A stretch of DNA of 64,000 nucleotides from Natrinema sp. SYSU A 869 (GCF_019879105.1 NZ_CP082249.1:558001-622000), one strand, 5' to 3'; numbered from the stretch's first letter, positions 26,308-35,516 are shown. The notes: generated by a model not told the origin, from the sequence alone. Made by a program: numbers and translations.

Positions 26308-27231
26308 ATGGTTCAACAACTCATCAGCGAACAACTGGTAATCCTTCTCAACGGCCTATCGGGAGCGGCGACGCTGTTCCTGCTTGGCACCGGCCTATCC
26401 CTAATTTACGGGATGCTCAACTTCCTGAACCTCGCCCACGCGGCTTTCCTACCACTCGGGGCGTATCTGGCCGCTAGCCTCGTCCACGCGACCGTCGACG
26501 CGGTCGGCGGGAGCCTCGGGTTCGTCGGCCTGTTCGTCGTCTTTCTCGTCTTGCTCCTCGTCGTCGTCCCGGCCGTCGTCTCGGCGATTGGCCTGGTGAT
26601 GGAACGGACCGCGTTCAAGCCGCTGTACGGCCTTGAGGACGATTACCAGCTGCTAGCAACGTTCGGGATCATCCTGATGATGGAGGATGCGATGAAGTTC
26701 ATCTGGAGTGGCGAGCCGGTGAGCGCGACGGCACCCTCAAACCTGCTCGGTACGTTCACCCTCCCCGGAGGAACGTACCCGTGGTGGTCAGTGCTGACAA
26801 TCCTCGTCACCGCCCTGGTCGCCGGCACGCTCTACTACTTCTTCGAGGAGACCCGCCTCGGAAAGATCACGCTCGCGATGGCCGAGGACGAGGAAGCCGT
26901 CAGCTTCGCCGGGATCGACACGCGGTCGATCCACCTCAAAGTGTTCGTCATCGGCATCGCGCTGGCGGCACTCGGCGGCGCGCTCTACCTCCCGACCGCC
27001 TCTATGACGACCGGGTTGGCACTCGAGTTTGTCATTCTCGCGTTCGCGGTGCTCGTCATCGGCGGCCTCGGGAGTCTCAAGGGTGCCATCGCTGCCTCGC
27101 TAACTATTGGCATGGTACAGGCCTACGGGGCGTACTACGTGCCGGTCCTCGAGTTGGCGCTCGTCTTCCTCCTGATGGCCGTCGTAATGTTGATTAAACC
27201 AACCGGACTGTTCGGAGAGATCGAAGCATGA
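26308..27231 (+). CDS. ABC transporter permease, LivH type
   Basis: Integral membrane permease of 307 residues with about eight helices. The family start SGAATLFLLGTGLSLIYGMLNFLNLAHAAFLPLGAYLA and the EAA-like loop AMAEDEEAVSFAGIDTRSIHLKVFVIG mark it as LivH. It pairs with the following LivM to form the channel. Its stop overlaps the start of livM by four bases (ATGA), showing operon organisation. Confidence 0.92.
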   Translation: MVQQLISEQLVILLNGLSGAATLFLLGTGLSLIYGMLNFLNLAHAAFLPLGAYLAASLVHATVDAVGGSLGFVGLFVVFLVLLLVVVPAVVSAIGLVMERTAFKPLYGLEDDYQLLATFGIILMMEDAMKFIWSGEPVSATAPSNLLGTFTLPGGTYPWWSVLTILVTALVAGTLYYFFEETRLGKITLAMAEDEEAVSFAGIDTRSIHLKVFVIGIALAALGGALYLPTASMTTGLALEFVILAFAVLVIGGLGSLKGAIAASLTIGMVQAYGAYYVPVLELALVFLLMAVVMLIKPTGLFGEIEA

Positions 27232-28268
27232 GTCAGGACACGAAAACCGGAGTTGCGGTCGGTATCAGACAGCGGTTCGGCAATCTCTCGAGCGCCGCCG
27301 GTGCCCTGCTGCTGGTCGGCGCGTTCGCCTTCCCGTACCTGCCCGGAACGGGGCAGTACGAGGTGTTCTTGCTGGGGCAGATACTCGCGTTCGCTATCGC
27401 GGCGCTGGCGTACAACGTGCTCTTGGGCTACACCGGCCTGCTCTCGTTCGGGCACGCTGCCTTCTTCGGCGGGTCGGCGTACGCGGTCGGACTCGCGATG
27501 CAGTTCTACGGGATAACCGAACTGCTCCTGTTGATCCCGTTCGGCGTCCTCGTCGCGGGGACCATCGCGGTCGTCATCGGCTTCATCTCGGTTCGCCACA
27601 CCGAGGTGTACTACGCGCTGTTGATGCTGGCGCTCGCACACCTGATCTACGTGCTGACGGTGAAGATGTACACCGTCACCGGGGGTACCGACGGCGTCGC
27701 GATCACGACGCCAACCATCGCCGGCATCAACTACCTCACGGTATGGGGGTACGCAGGCTACCTGATGGGGATCCTCTACTACGTCATCCTGATCGCGTTC
27801 GTGGTGACGGTCGTGTTGCTGTGGACGTTCATGCACTCGCCGTTCGGCCTCACGCTCAAGACCATCCGGGACGACCCGGAGCGAGCGCGCGCCATCGGCA
27901 TCCCGGTCCGGCGCTACCGGTGGTACGCGAGCATCATGTCCGGCGTCTTCACCGGTCTTGGAGGCGCGATGTACGCGTTCCTCAACGGCCACGTCACGCC
28001 GGACACGGTGCTCCACTGGGCGCGTTCTGGCGAGCTAGCCTTCATGACCGTCCTCGGTGGCACAGGCTGGTTCTTCGGCCCGATCACCGGCGCGGGCGCG
28101 TTCATCCTCATCCGCAGCCAGGCCCAGCAGTTGACCGAGTACTGGCACTTCATGATGGGCCTCGTCCTGTTCCTCGTGATCGTGTTCGAGCCTGAGGGCA
28201 TCTCAGGCATCGGCGCACGGATCCGTCGCAGGGTTCGCGACTGGCGAGACGGCGGAGGTGAGAAGTGA
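27228..28268 (+). CDS. ABC transporter permease, LivM type
   Basis: Second permease of the importer, 346 residues. Signature segments are AYNVLLGYTGLLSFGHAAFFGGSAYAVG and the cytoplasmic loop TIRDDPERARAIGIPVRRYRWYASIMSG. The C-terminus is a basic cytoplasmic tail (ARIRRRVRDWRDGG). The stop overlaps the livG start (TGATG). Confidence 0.92.
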   Translation: MSQDTKTGVAVGIRQRFGNLSSAAGALLLVGAFAFPYLPGTGQYEVFLLGQILAFAIAALAYNVLLGYTGLLSFGHAAFFGGSAYAVGLAMQFYGITELLLLIPFGVLVAGTIAVVIGFISVRHTEVYYALLMLALAHLIYVLTVKMYTVTGGTDGVAITTPTIAGINYLTVWGYAGYLMGILYYVILIAFVVTVVLLWTFMHSPFGLTLKTIRDDPERARAIGIPVRRYRWYASIMSGVFTGLGGAMYAFLNGHVTPDTVLHWARSGELAFMTVLGGTGWFFGPITGAGAFILIRSQAQQLTEYWHFMMGLVLFLVIVFEPEGISGIGARIRRRVRDWRDGGGEK

Positions 28269-29014
28269 TGTCCGTCCTCGAGACCCAGGGGCTGACCAAG
28301 GAGTTCGGCGATCTCAGGGCCGTCGACGGGATGGACTTCGAAGTTGACAGCGGCGAGATCGTCGGCATCATCGGCCCGAACGGTGCCGGCAAGACGACCT
28401 TCGTCAACCTGCTGACCGGCGTGCTCGACGCGACATCCGGCGAGATCGTCTTCGACGGGAAATCGCTGCAGGGGTCGCCGGTCTACAACCGTGCTCAAGC
28501 GGGACTCGTCCGCTCATTTCAGATCCCACGGGTCTGCGACGACCTCACGCTCGTCGAGAACGTCCGCTCGGCGATCCTCTCCCGGGATCAGAAGAATAAT
28601 TCCCTGTTTACCGTGCTCGACTGGGAGAACGACACCCGCGCCGAAGCGGTCGACCTGCTCGACGAATTCGGCCTCGCAGAGAAGCGGGAGACGGAGGCCG
28701 AAGCGATCCCGCACGGGGACAAGAAGATCCTCGACGTCTGCATGAGTGTCGCGATGCGACCGAAACTGCTCATCCTCGACGAGCCGACCAGCGGTGTCGC
28801 GACGGAGAACAAGTACGCCATCATGGACCGACTACAGAACTACTTCGAGACCTCCGACTCGGCGGTACTGTTCATCGAACACGACATGGAACTCGTCGCC
28901 GATTACGCCGAACGCGTCGTCGCGATGGACCAGGGGCGCAAGCTCATCGACGGCACGCCCGAGGAAGTACTCGAGGATCAAACGGTCAAACAGCGCATCC
29001 GGGGTGAGGAGTAA
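28268..29014 (+). CDS. ABC transporter ATP-binding protein, LivG type
   Basis: ATPase of 248 residues. Walker A is GPNGAGKTTF, the ABC signature region is the LivG-type variant PHGDKKILDVCMSVAMRPKL, Walker B is LLILDEPTSGVA, and the H-loop is LFIEHDMELVADYAERVV. The classical LSGGQ is therefore replaced by a PHGDK form, which is common in this subfamily. The ATG at 28268 is used; an in-frame GTG at 28265 precedes it. Stop and next start overlap (TAATG). Confidence 0.92.
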   Translation: MSVLETQGLTKEFGDLRAVDGMDFEVDSGEIVGIIGPNGAGKTTFVNLLTGVLDATSGEIVFDGKSLQGSPVYNRAQAGLVRSFQIPRVCDDLTLVENVRSAILSRDQKNNSLFTVLDWENDTRAEAVDLLDEFGLAEKRETEAEAIPHGDKKILDVCMSVAMRPKLLILDEPTSGVATENKYAIMDRLQNYFETSDSAVLFIEHDMELVADYAERVVAMDQGRKLIDGTPEEVLEDQTVKQRIRGEE

Positions 29015-29730
29015 TGTTGCTCGAACTCGACGGCGTCGACGCCTCGATCGAGGACATCACCGTGCTGCGGGACATCGACCTCGCGGTCGACGAGAGCGAA
29101 ACCGTTGGCATCATCGGTCGGAACGGGGCCGGCAAGACCTCGACGTTCCGCTCCGTCATGGGGCTCCAGACCGTCCAGCAGGGGTCCGTGTCGTTCCGCG
29201 GCGAGGACATCACGAATGCCCCGACCCACGAACGCAAGCGTCTCGGGATCGGCTTCGCACCCGAGGACCGCCGTCTCATCTCGAAGCTGACGTCTCGAGA
29301 GAACATCGAAATGGCGCTGTGGGGCGGTGAGAGCGACGCGATCGATTTCGATGACCGACTCTCGGTCGTCCTCGACATCTTCCCCGCGATGGAGAGCTTC
29401 CTCGACCAGCCGGCCGGGAAACTCTCCGGGGGACAACAGCAGATGGTCACCGTCTCCCGCGCGCTCGTCGCCGAACCGGAACTGGTCCTGTTAGACGAAC
29501 CGTTCGAGGGGCTCGCACCGAGCATCAAGCAGGACCTGATCGAGAGCATTCCGAGAATCCGCGAGGAGTTCGACGCCGCCGTCTTCGTCGCCGAATCCCA
29601 GATCAATCAGGTCAAGGACTTCGTCGACCGGTTGTACGTCATCGAGCGCGGCGAGATCATCGCCGAGACGGACGACGCCGCGGCGGTCACCAAAGACGAG
29701 GAACTGATGCAGATTATCGGCGGCGCTTGA
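29014..29730 (+). CDS. ABC transporter ATP-binding protein, LivF type
   Basis: Second ATPase of the importer, 238 residues, with Walker A GRNGAGKTST, full signature LSGGQQQMVTVSRALVAEPEL, Walker B LVLLDEPFEGLAPS and a divergent H-loop in AAVFVAESQINQVKDFVDR, where the usual His is replaced by Ser or Gln. Asymmetric ATPase pairs with one weak site are known, so LivG may carry the main hydrolysis. It ends the importer genes. Confidence 0.9.
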   Translation: MLLELDGVDASIEDITVLRDIDLAVDESETVGIIGRNGAGKTSTFRSVMGLQTVQQGSVSFRGEDITNAPTHERKRLGIGFAPEDRRLISKLTSRENIEMALWGGESDAIDFDDRLSVVLDIFPAMESFLDQPAGKLSGGQQQMVTVSRALVAEPELVLLDEPFEGLAPSIKQDLIESIPRIREEFDAAVFVAESQINQVKDFVDRLYVIERGEIIAETDDAAAVTKDEELMQIIGGA

Positions 29731-29784
29731 CTGACGCCACCGCTGATCGTCGCTTCTACCGTCCGCCGTCCCGTCTCTTCGACC

Positions 29785-30468
29785 ATGACCGATGACCCAC
29801 CCCACACGGACTGGATCGACCTCACCCAGCCGTTCGACGGCGACATCCCACACTCGGCGGCGCTTCCGGCCCCCGAGTTCGAGACGATAAGCGATGTCGA
29901 TCGCGACGGGGTCAACGCCCAGTGGGTTGGGACACCGACCCACGTCGGCACGCACGTCGATGCGCCCCGACACATGATCGCCGACGGCGCGACAATCGAC
30001 GAGTTCCCGCTCGAGCGATTCGCCGGTCCCGCGACGGTCATCGACGTGGCCCGCGAGGAATCCGAACCGATCACCGCAGCCGAACTGGCGGCGGCTACGG
30101 ACGACGTTCGATCCGGCGATATCCTCCTCATCCGGACCGGCTGGGGCGACCGATACGACTGCGAGGAGTACGAGCGGTACCCGTGGCTCGCCGCCGACGT
30201 CGGCGACTGGCTGCTCGAGCAGGGGGTGAAACTGCTGGCCGTCGACACGCCGAGTCCGGACCGGCCCCGCGCTACGCGACCCGACGGCTGGGACGAGTAT
30301 CCGATCCATTACGCACTGCTGTCGGAGGGTGTGCTCATCGCAGAGCACCTCAGCATCCCGGCCTCGCTGGCCGGCACCCGTCCGACCGTCTTCGGATTTC
30401 CGCTGTCCCTCGACGGGGGCGACGGTGCGCCCGCTCGGTTCGTCGCGACCCCGACGGCCTCGCCGTAA
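29785..30468 (+). CDS. Cyclase family protein (kynurenine formamidase-like metal hydrolase)
   Basis: Protein of 227 residues with the family motif H-x-G-T-H-x-D-x-P-x-H in PTHVGTHVDAPRHM, binding two metal ions, and a second conserved block in DILLIRTGWGDRYDCEEYERYPWL. Members hydrolyse N-formylkynurenine, isatin and similar cyclic or amide substrates. The position 55 bp after the importer suggests it acts on the imported compound or an early product. Exact substrate unknown. Confidence 0.85.
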   Translation: MTDDPPHTDWIDLTQPFDGDIPHSAALPAPEFETISDVDRDGVNAQWVGTPTHVGTHVDAPRHMIADGATIDEFPLERFAGPATVIDVAREESEPITAAELAAATDDVRSGDILLIRTGWGDRYDCEEYERYPWLAADVGDWLLEQGVKLLAVDTPSPDRPRATRPDGWDEYPIHYALLSEGVLIAEHLSIPASLAGTRPTVFGFPLSLDGGDGAPARFVATPTASP

Positions 30469-30564
30469 TTCGTCTCGAGACGCGGTCGCGTCTCATCGAC
30501 GACGGAACCTGTCTCTCAGACAGACCTGGAAAACGCTTTTACTGCTCCCTGATGAGGGGGTCGT

Positions 30565-31353
30565 ATGTCCGAAATCGGAAACAGTCACGTTCGGATCGAG
30601 CGCGACGGGAAGCGTGCCGACGTGATTATCGACCGCCCGGCAAAACGCAACGCGATGAACGAGGCGACCGTCGCGGATCTCACCGCTGCCATCAGCGAGG
30701 TTGACGAGGACGACGACGTCCGCGCCGCGACCCTGCTGGGCGAGGGCTCGGTGTTCTGTGCCGGCTTCCAACTCGAGATGATGCACGAGAAGGACGTCGA
30801 CGAGCACGACGAGTTCCACCGCGCATTCCGCGAACTACTGGATACGATTGACGAGACGACGACGCCGGTCGTCGCGGGCATCAAGGGTGCCGGCATCGCC
30901 GGCGGGTTCGAACTCACGCTCCCGGCGGACCTCCGTGTGCTGGGTGCAGAGACGAAGTACGGCATCATCGAGGTGAACCTGGGCATCTTCCCGCATCAGG
31001 GCTCGACCCAGCGCCTGCCCCGAATTGTCGGCATCGGGAAGGCCAAGGAACTCGTGCTGACGGGCGACTACGTCGACCCCGAGGAGGCGGCACAGTGTAA
31101 CCTCGTTACCGAGGTCGTCGCCGAGGACGCCGTCGACGACCGCGCGAAGGAACTAGCCGACGAACTGACCGAGAAGGCACCGCTGGGCATCGCGAACGCG
31201 CTCGAGGCGTTTCAGGCGACGTTCGACGTGCCCCTTGAGGACGGTCTCTCTACCGAGCACCGGCTGGCGATGCAGGTGTATGGAACCCGCGACCGGAAAG
31301 AAGGGTTCGAGGCGCAGTTAGAGCGACGGGAGCCGGAGTTCGAGGGTCGGTAG
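30565..31353 (+). CDS. Enoyl-CoA hydratase/isomerase family protein
   Basis: Crotonase-fold enzyme of 262 residues. The oxyanion-hole elements are SVFCAGFQLEMM and IKGAGIAGGFELTL, and both catalytic-type glutamates are present (GGFEL and YGIIEVNLGIFPHQGSTQ), so hydratase activity on enoyl-CoA is plausible. It follows the cyclase by about 100 bp in the same direction and may act on the CoA ester made by the ligase at 23087. Related crotonases (isomerase, aldolase type) cannot be excluded. Confidence 0.87.
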   Translation: MSEIGNSHVRIERDGKRADVIIDRPAKRNAMNEATVADLTAAISEVDEDDDVRAATLLGEGSVFCAGFQLEMMHEKDVDEHDEFHRAFRELLDTIDETTTPVVAGIKGAGIAGGFELTLPADLRVLGAETKYGIIEVNLGIFPHQGSTQRLPRIVGIGKAKELVLTGDYVDPEEAAQCNLVTEVVAEDAVDDRAKELADELTEKAPLGIANALEAFQATFDVPLEDGLSTEHRLAMQVYGTRDRKEGFEAQLERREPEFEGR

Positions 31354-31398
31354 CACCTTGGGTCGACGTTCGAAGGTCGATAGCACCGCCGGAGTCGG

Positions 31399-32111
31399 TC
31401 AGTCGTCGAAGAAGTCGGCGACCCGCCGCTGGGTCTCGTCTTCCTGATAGGCGGCGATCGCGTGGTGAATTACCTGCTGCATCGCCTCCTCGAGGTTCAG
31501 CGGTCGGGCCGAGTGAATCTGGCGTTTGGCGAGCCCGTGGACGTAGGTGGGTTTGCTCGCCAGGTCGTCCTCGAGGGCCCGCAACTCGTCCTCGAACGCC
31601 GCGGGATGTGGACTTCCTCGATCAGCCCCGCGTCGAACGCGCGGTCGGCGTCGATTGTTCGACCGGTCATGACGAGGTACTTGGTCAGTCCTTCGCCGAC
31701 GAATCCCGGTAGCTTCTGTGCGCCGCCTAAATCCATCGCGAGTCCCATCTCGGACTCCGGGAGGCCGAACTCCGTGGAACTGTCGGCGATACGGACGTCA
31801 CAGGTCAGCGCCAGTTCGAGGCCGCCACCGAGGACGTGGCCCTCCAGCGCGGCGACGACGGGCGCGTCCAGTCGCTCGATGGCCCGCAAGTCCTCGTGGA
31901 TCGACTCGAGCTGATCGCGGACGACGAGCGGGTCGGCCGTGCCCCACTCCGGCATGTCCGACATGTCCACGCCGGCGGAGAAGGTCCCGTCCGCACCGCG
32001 GATCGTCACCACGTCGACATCCTCGACCGCGAACTCGGCGAACGCGTCACCGAGCGCGGCGAACATCTCGCCAGTCAACGAATTGGCCTTTTCCGGTCGG
32101 TCGAGCGTCAC
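31399..32111 (-). pseudogene. Second enoyl-CoA hydratase, frameshifted
   Basis: A crotonase with TFSAGVDMSDMPEWG, LGGGLELALTCDVRIA and GLPESEMGLAMDLGG (both catalytic-type Glu present) runs to VHIP, then loses frame; adding one base in the GGG run at 31603-31605 restores the C-terminal ELRALEDDLASKPTYVHGLAKRQ and the final QRRVADFFDD. The N-terminus is also abnormal: homologues would begin about 15 residues earlier (SDILVERSNGRATVTLDRP), but no start codon is in frame there; the GTG at 32111 is the only option. Two defects make real decay more plausible here than elsewhere. It is convergent with the hydratase ending at 31353. Confidence 0.75.
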
Positions 32112-32342
32112 CGTCGCACGGCCGTTCGATCGCTCTACGAGAATGTCACTCTCACTCGTGGGTGTTCGTACCTCAGGCCGAGTGTGAGTGTTTCCCCAGA
32201 ATTGACTCGCCTCCCGGTTGTCGGTAGTCGCATCGGCTTGAAGAGTTCGTCGCTACTCGAGACGAACGATCACTATCGAATCGCTCCGAAAAAGCGATAC
32301 TGACGAACTCGGCGGTCTCACAGCGACCGAACGGTACGATGC

Positions 32343-33269
32343 CTATCGACCGACGGCGAGTTCCGTCTCGAGGTCGCCACCGTTTAACAGTGATCGGACA
32401 AGTTCGACAGTCTGAGTCGTCTCCGCCGTGTTCTCAAGCAATACCGTCTCGCTAGGGAACAACTGTTCGCCCAGCAAGAGTCCGTGTTCGCGCGCGGTCG
32501 ATCCGGTGACGGTTAGGTAGACACCTATCCCTGCGTCGGCGATGGCCGCCTCCTCCTCGCGTCCCTCCTCGGGGTAGCGGAAGTCGATGCCCTCGAGCGC
32601 CCGCGTGCCGAGCACGGCCTGAACGAGCCGTTCGTATCTCGGCTCGATACAGAGCGGTCCCTCGTAGCGCTCGAGGAAGTCGCGATCGAGCGATCCCGAG
32701 GCCGGGACGATCTCAGGCGCGGCCAACAGCGTGTGGTAGACGGTATCGCCGAGCCCGGTGACGACCTGAACGTCGGTGTCGGAGGGGTTTATCCGGGCGT
32801 TGATGTCGGCGATCCGGCCGAGCGGCTCCGATCGGAGTTCGACGACCTCCTCAAGGACGAGATCGGCGCTGTCGAAGCCGAGCGCGAACTCGTGGGTGCG
32901 CAGGGAGCGGAACGGCTCCTCGCGACCCACGAGTTGGATCGTCGCGTCGTCAGGGGCTCCCTCGACGGCCGTCAGTGGGATCGTCACGCTGTCGAAGACG
33001 ATCCGCCGTGGTTTGCCGGCCCGATCATCCCGCAAGAGCGTGTACTCGGGTTCGGTCGGATCATCCACGGTGCTGTAGTCAGCGAGACGATGGTAGACGT
33101 CCTCCTCGTCAGGATTGATCGATCCCTTCGTGAGTGCCTTTTCGTGGCGAAGCGTCGACGTGATGTCGTCCGCGAGTTCGGGGACGTTGAGGCGGTCCGC
33201 GAGTCGGTCGAGTACCGACTCGAGGGGTCGCCCCTTACGTGGAACAGCGATCGGTATCGTCTCGCCCAT
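32343..33269 (-). CDS. Conserved haloarchaeal protein, HisG-like N-terminus
   Basis: Soluble 308-residue protein of unknown function. The start GETIPIAVPRKGRPLESVLD is reminiscent of ATP phosphoribosyltransferase (HisG; I-A-V-P-x-K-G-R), and the segment VVTGLGDTVYHTLLAAPEIV fits the D-I-G-I-V-G region of a type 2 periplasmic-binding fold, but typical HisG phosphate-binding residues are not obvious. A role in histidine synthesis is therefore not claimed. The ATG at 33269 is chosen over an upstream one at 33284. It lies 80 bp from the coiled-coil gene, in the same direction. Confidence 0.6.
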   Translation of the reverse strand: MGETIPIAVPRKGRPLESVLDRLADRLNVPELADDITSTLRHEKALTKGSINPDEEDVYHRLADYSTVDDPTEPEYTLLRDDRAGKPRRIVFDSVTIPLTAVEGAPDDATIQLVGREEPFRSLRTHEFALGFDSADLVLEEVVELRSEPLGRIADINARINPSDTDVQVVTGLGDTVYHTLLAAPEIVPASGSLDRDFLERYEGPLCIEPRYERLVQAVLGTRALEGIDFRYPEEGREEEAAIADAGIGVYLTVTGSTAREHGLLLGEQLFPSETVLLENTAETTQTVELVRSLLNGGDLETELAVGR

Positions 33270-33350
33270 CGACCGATATTCCACTGCCGACGGATAAACG
33301 AGTTGTGTTTCCGGAATAGCTCTACGTTGGGCCGATAGTGACGACTCGGC

Positions 33351-35516
33351 TCAGTCCGAGAACATCGAGCCGAGTTGGTCGCGCCACTCCTGAATATCCG
33401 TTACGTCCGCCTTCACGTCCTCGAGTTCGTCCTCGACGGATTCGACATCGTCTTCGACGTCCTCGAGATTCTCCGCGACGTTCTCGACGTCCGATTCGAC
33501 GGATCCAACGTCTTCCTCCACGGACTCGATGTCGGCTTCGACCGCTTCGACATCCGATTTGACCGATTCGACGTCTTCCTCCACGAACTCGACGTCCGAT
33601 TCAACCGACTCAACGTCTGATTCGACGATTTCCAGATCTCCCTCGACCGTCTCGAGCCCGTCCGACACCGTTTCGACTTCGTCGTCGACTCCATCGATAT
33701 CTGCTGCGAGGTCGTCGACGGTCGCCTCGAGGTCGCCGACATCGTCGTCGACCGCGTTCAGATTTGCCTCGATATCGGCGTTCCAGTCGCTAAGATCGGC
33801 AATATCCTCGTCGAGTTCGCCGACCTGTGACTCCGTTCCCGCGAGTCGCTCGTCCATCGACGCGAAGTCGGACTCGAGTGCGTCGATATCGGTCTGGAGT
33901 TCCTCGATGAGCTGTGCACCAGTGCCGCTCTCCTTGAGGAACGTCTCGATCGCGTCGGTGTAGGCGGTGACCTCCTCGACGCGGCGCTGGAGGTGCTCGA
34001 CTTTCGCGATCGCGGGCCCCGATGGCTCGAGGTCGAGTGCCGTCTGGATGGTCTCGAGATCGTCGTCGTCGACCGTCTCGTCACTGATCTCGGTTGCGAG
34101 ACGAGTCGCGATCGACTCGTCGACATCGGGCTCGGGGGTCGGCGCTGTATCGGTCGGTTCCGCCTCGGCTGCCACGGCCGCGTCCTCGGCGTCGGCATCG
34201 TCGACCTCGGCTACCGCGTCTTCGGACTCCGGCTCGAGGTCGGGCTCAGTCGCCGTCTCGCTTGAGTCGTCCGCAACGCCATCGTCCGTCACGGGTTCGT
34301 CGTCCATGGCTTCCCGTTCGTCGTCTTCGACGGTCGGTTCGGAATCGGCAGCCGGTTTGCTGTCGCTCTCGTCCGTCTCGACAGCCGGCTCGTCGGTATC
34401 CATTTCGTCTGCATCGACAGCCGGCTCGTCAGCATCCGTTTCATCTGCGTCAGCGTCGGTCTCGGAACCGGCGTCGAGCTCCAGTTCGGGCGACTCGCTA
34501 TCGCCGTCCTCGGCCTCGTCGTCCGATTCGTCGACCCCGTCAATGGACTCGGCGGCATCAGGTTCGGTCTCCGCGGCCGTCTCGTCTTCGTCAGCGGTGT
34601 CCGCCGCCTCCTCGAGACCGAGATCGATTGCGGGTTCGGCCTCCTCGTCCGCCTCGGCGTCGTCTTCGAGCGTCTCGTCGGTGTCGTCAGCCTCGAGACC
34701 GCCCAGTCCGGCGTCGTCAGTCCCTGTCTCGTCCGTATCGGTACCGAGATCGAGTTCGACTGCGGACTCGTCGGGCTCGTCGGTTCCGTCGTCGTCCGCG
34801 TCGACATCGGTCGTGGGGTCGTCGTCGCTGTCCGGCTCCGGGATCTCCTCTTCCTCGAATCCGAGGTCGATGTCGGGCGTATCCGTTTCTTCCTCGGTGT
34901 CGTCCGCGTTGGTACCGGCCGGGTCAGGGCCGGGATCGACGTTGCCGAGATCGAGATCGAGTCCGCTCGACTCCTCGTCGGAATCCTCGCTAGAGTCGGT
35001 CGCCGCGTCGGACTCGTCGTCCTCGAGTCCCGGAACGGCGTCGGAGTCGCCGGCGATCATGTCTTTGACGGCCTGATTGCGGTCCTCGGAGACGATATTG
35101 TCTATGACCTCGTCGTCGACTTCGTCGGCCTCTACCGTCCCGTCGTTGCCGGTCTCGCGTTCAACGATCGTCGGTTCCGTGAGGAACTCCGCGGCTTGAC
35201 TCTCGTCGTCGATCTGAATGCCGTAGACCGTCTCGAGTCGTTCGCCGGGCTCGAGCGTGGCGATAAACTCGACGTGGTGGTCCTGATAGGCTGTCCAGTC
35301 GTCGCTGTGAAAGTCGGGATGAAACCCCACCTTGTCCATCGGGAACGACTCAGGAACGTCCTCTGAGAGCTGAAACGTTACCGGATCGTCGCGATTCGAC
35401 TCGATCTCGAATCGGATCGCGGGGACGGGAAACTCGTCCGCCGTGAACGTCTTTCGGACGGCTATCCCGTTAGTACTAACCTCGATCACGTCGTCCGTGT
35501 CGGCGGTGCTACTCAT
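33351..35516 (-). CDS. Large acidic coiled-coil protein
   Basis: Protein of 721 residues with three parts. Residues 1-125 form a globular, beta-rich domain (IEVSTNGIAVRKTFTADEFP and VEFIATLEPGERLETVYGI). Residues 125-480 are a low-complexity, Asp/Glu/Thr/Ser-rich and probably disordered segment. From about residue 495 to 710 the sequence is a long coiled coil; the last 100 residues are a chain of heptads of the form V-E-x-V-E-x-D. No membrane helix or signal is present. Architecture suggests a scaffolding or filament-associated role, but no function is known. A TATA box at 35541 supports the start. Confidence 0.75.
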   Translation of the reverse strand: MSSTADTDDVIEVSTNGIAVRKTFTADEFPVPAIRFEIESNRDDPVTFQLSEDVPESFPMDKVGFHPDFHSDDWTAYQDHHVEFIATLEPGERLETVYGIQIDDESQAAEFLTEPTIVERETGNDGTVEADEVDDEVIDNIVSEDRNQAVKDMIAGDSDAVPGLEDDESDAATDSSEDSDEESSGLDLDLGNVDPGPDPAGTNADDTEEETDTPDIDLGFEEEEIPEPDSDDDPTTDVDADDDGTDEPDESAVELDLGTDTDETGTDDAGLGGLEADDTDETLEDDAEADEEAEPAIDLGLEEAADTADEDETAAETEPDAAESIDGVDESDDEAEDGDSESPELELDAGSETDADADETDADEPAVDADEMDTDEPAVETDESDSKPAADSEPTVEDDEREAMDDEPVTDDGVADDSSETATEPDLEPESEDAVAEVDDADAEDAAVAAEAEPTDTAPTPEPDVDESIATRLATEISDETVDDDDLETIQTALDLEPSGPAIAKVEHLQRRVEEVTAYTDAIETFLKESGTGAQLIEELQTDIDALESDFASMDERLAGTESQVGELDEDIADLSDWNADIEANLNAVDDDVGDLEATVDDLAADIDGVDDEVETVSDGLETVEGDLEIVESDVESVESDVEFVEEDVESVKSDVEAVEADIESVEEDVGSVESDVENVAENLEDVEDDVESVEDELEDVKADVTDIQEWRDQLGSMFSD
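33400..33720 (-). repeat. 21-bp periodic repeats encoding heptads
   Basis: The 3' end of the coiled-coil gene consists of degenerate 21-bp units (7 codons, V-E-S-V-E-S-D type) about 14 times in succession. The repeats differ at silent and some amino acid positions, so they are old, but they still offer homology for slippage. Confidence 0.7.

Noticed and set aside
33967-35076. Ser-rich 369-codon frame on the plus strand
   Set aside because: It is the reverse complement of the Asp/Glu-rich part of the coiled-coil gene; serine runs arise from antisense reading of GAC/GAG codons.
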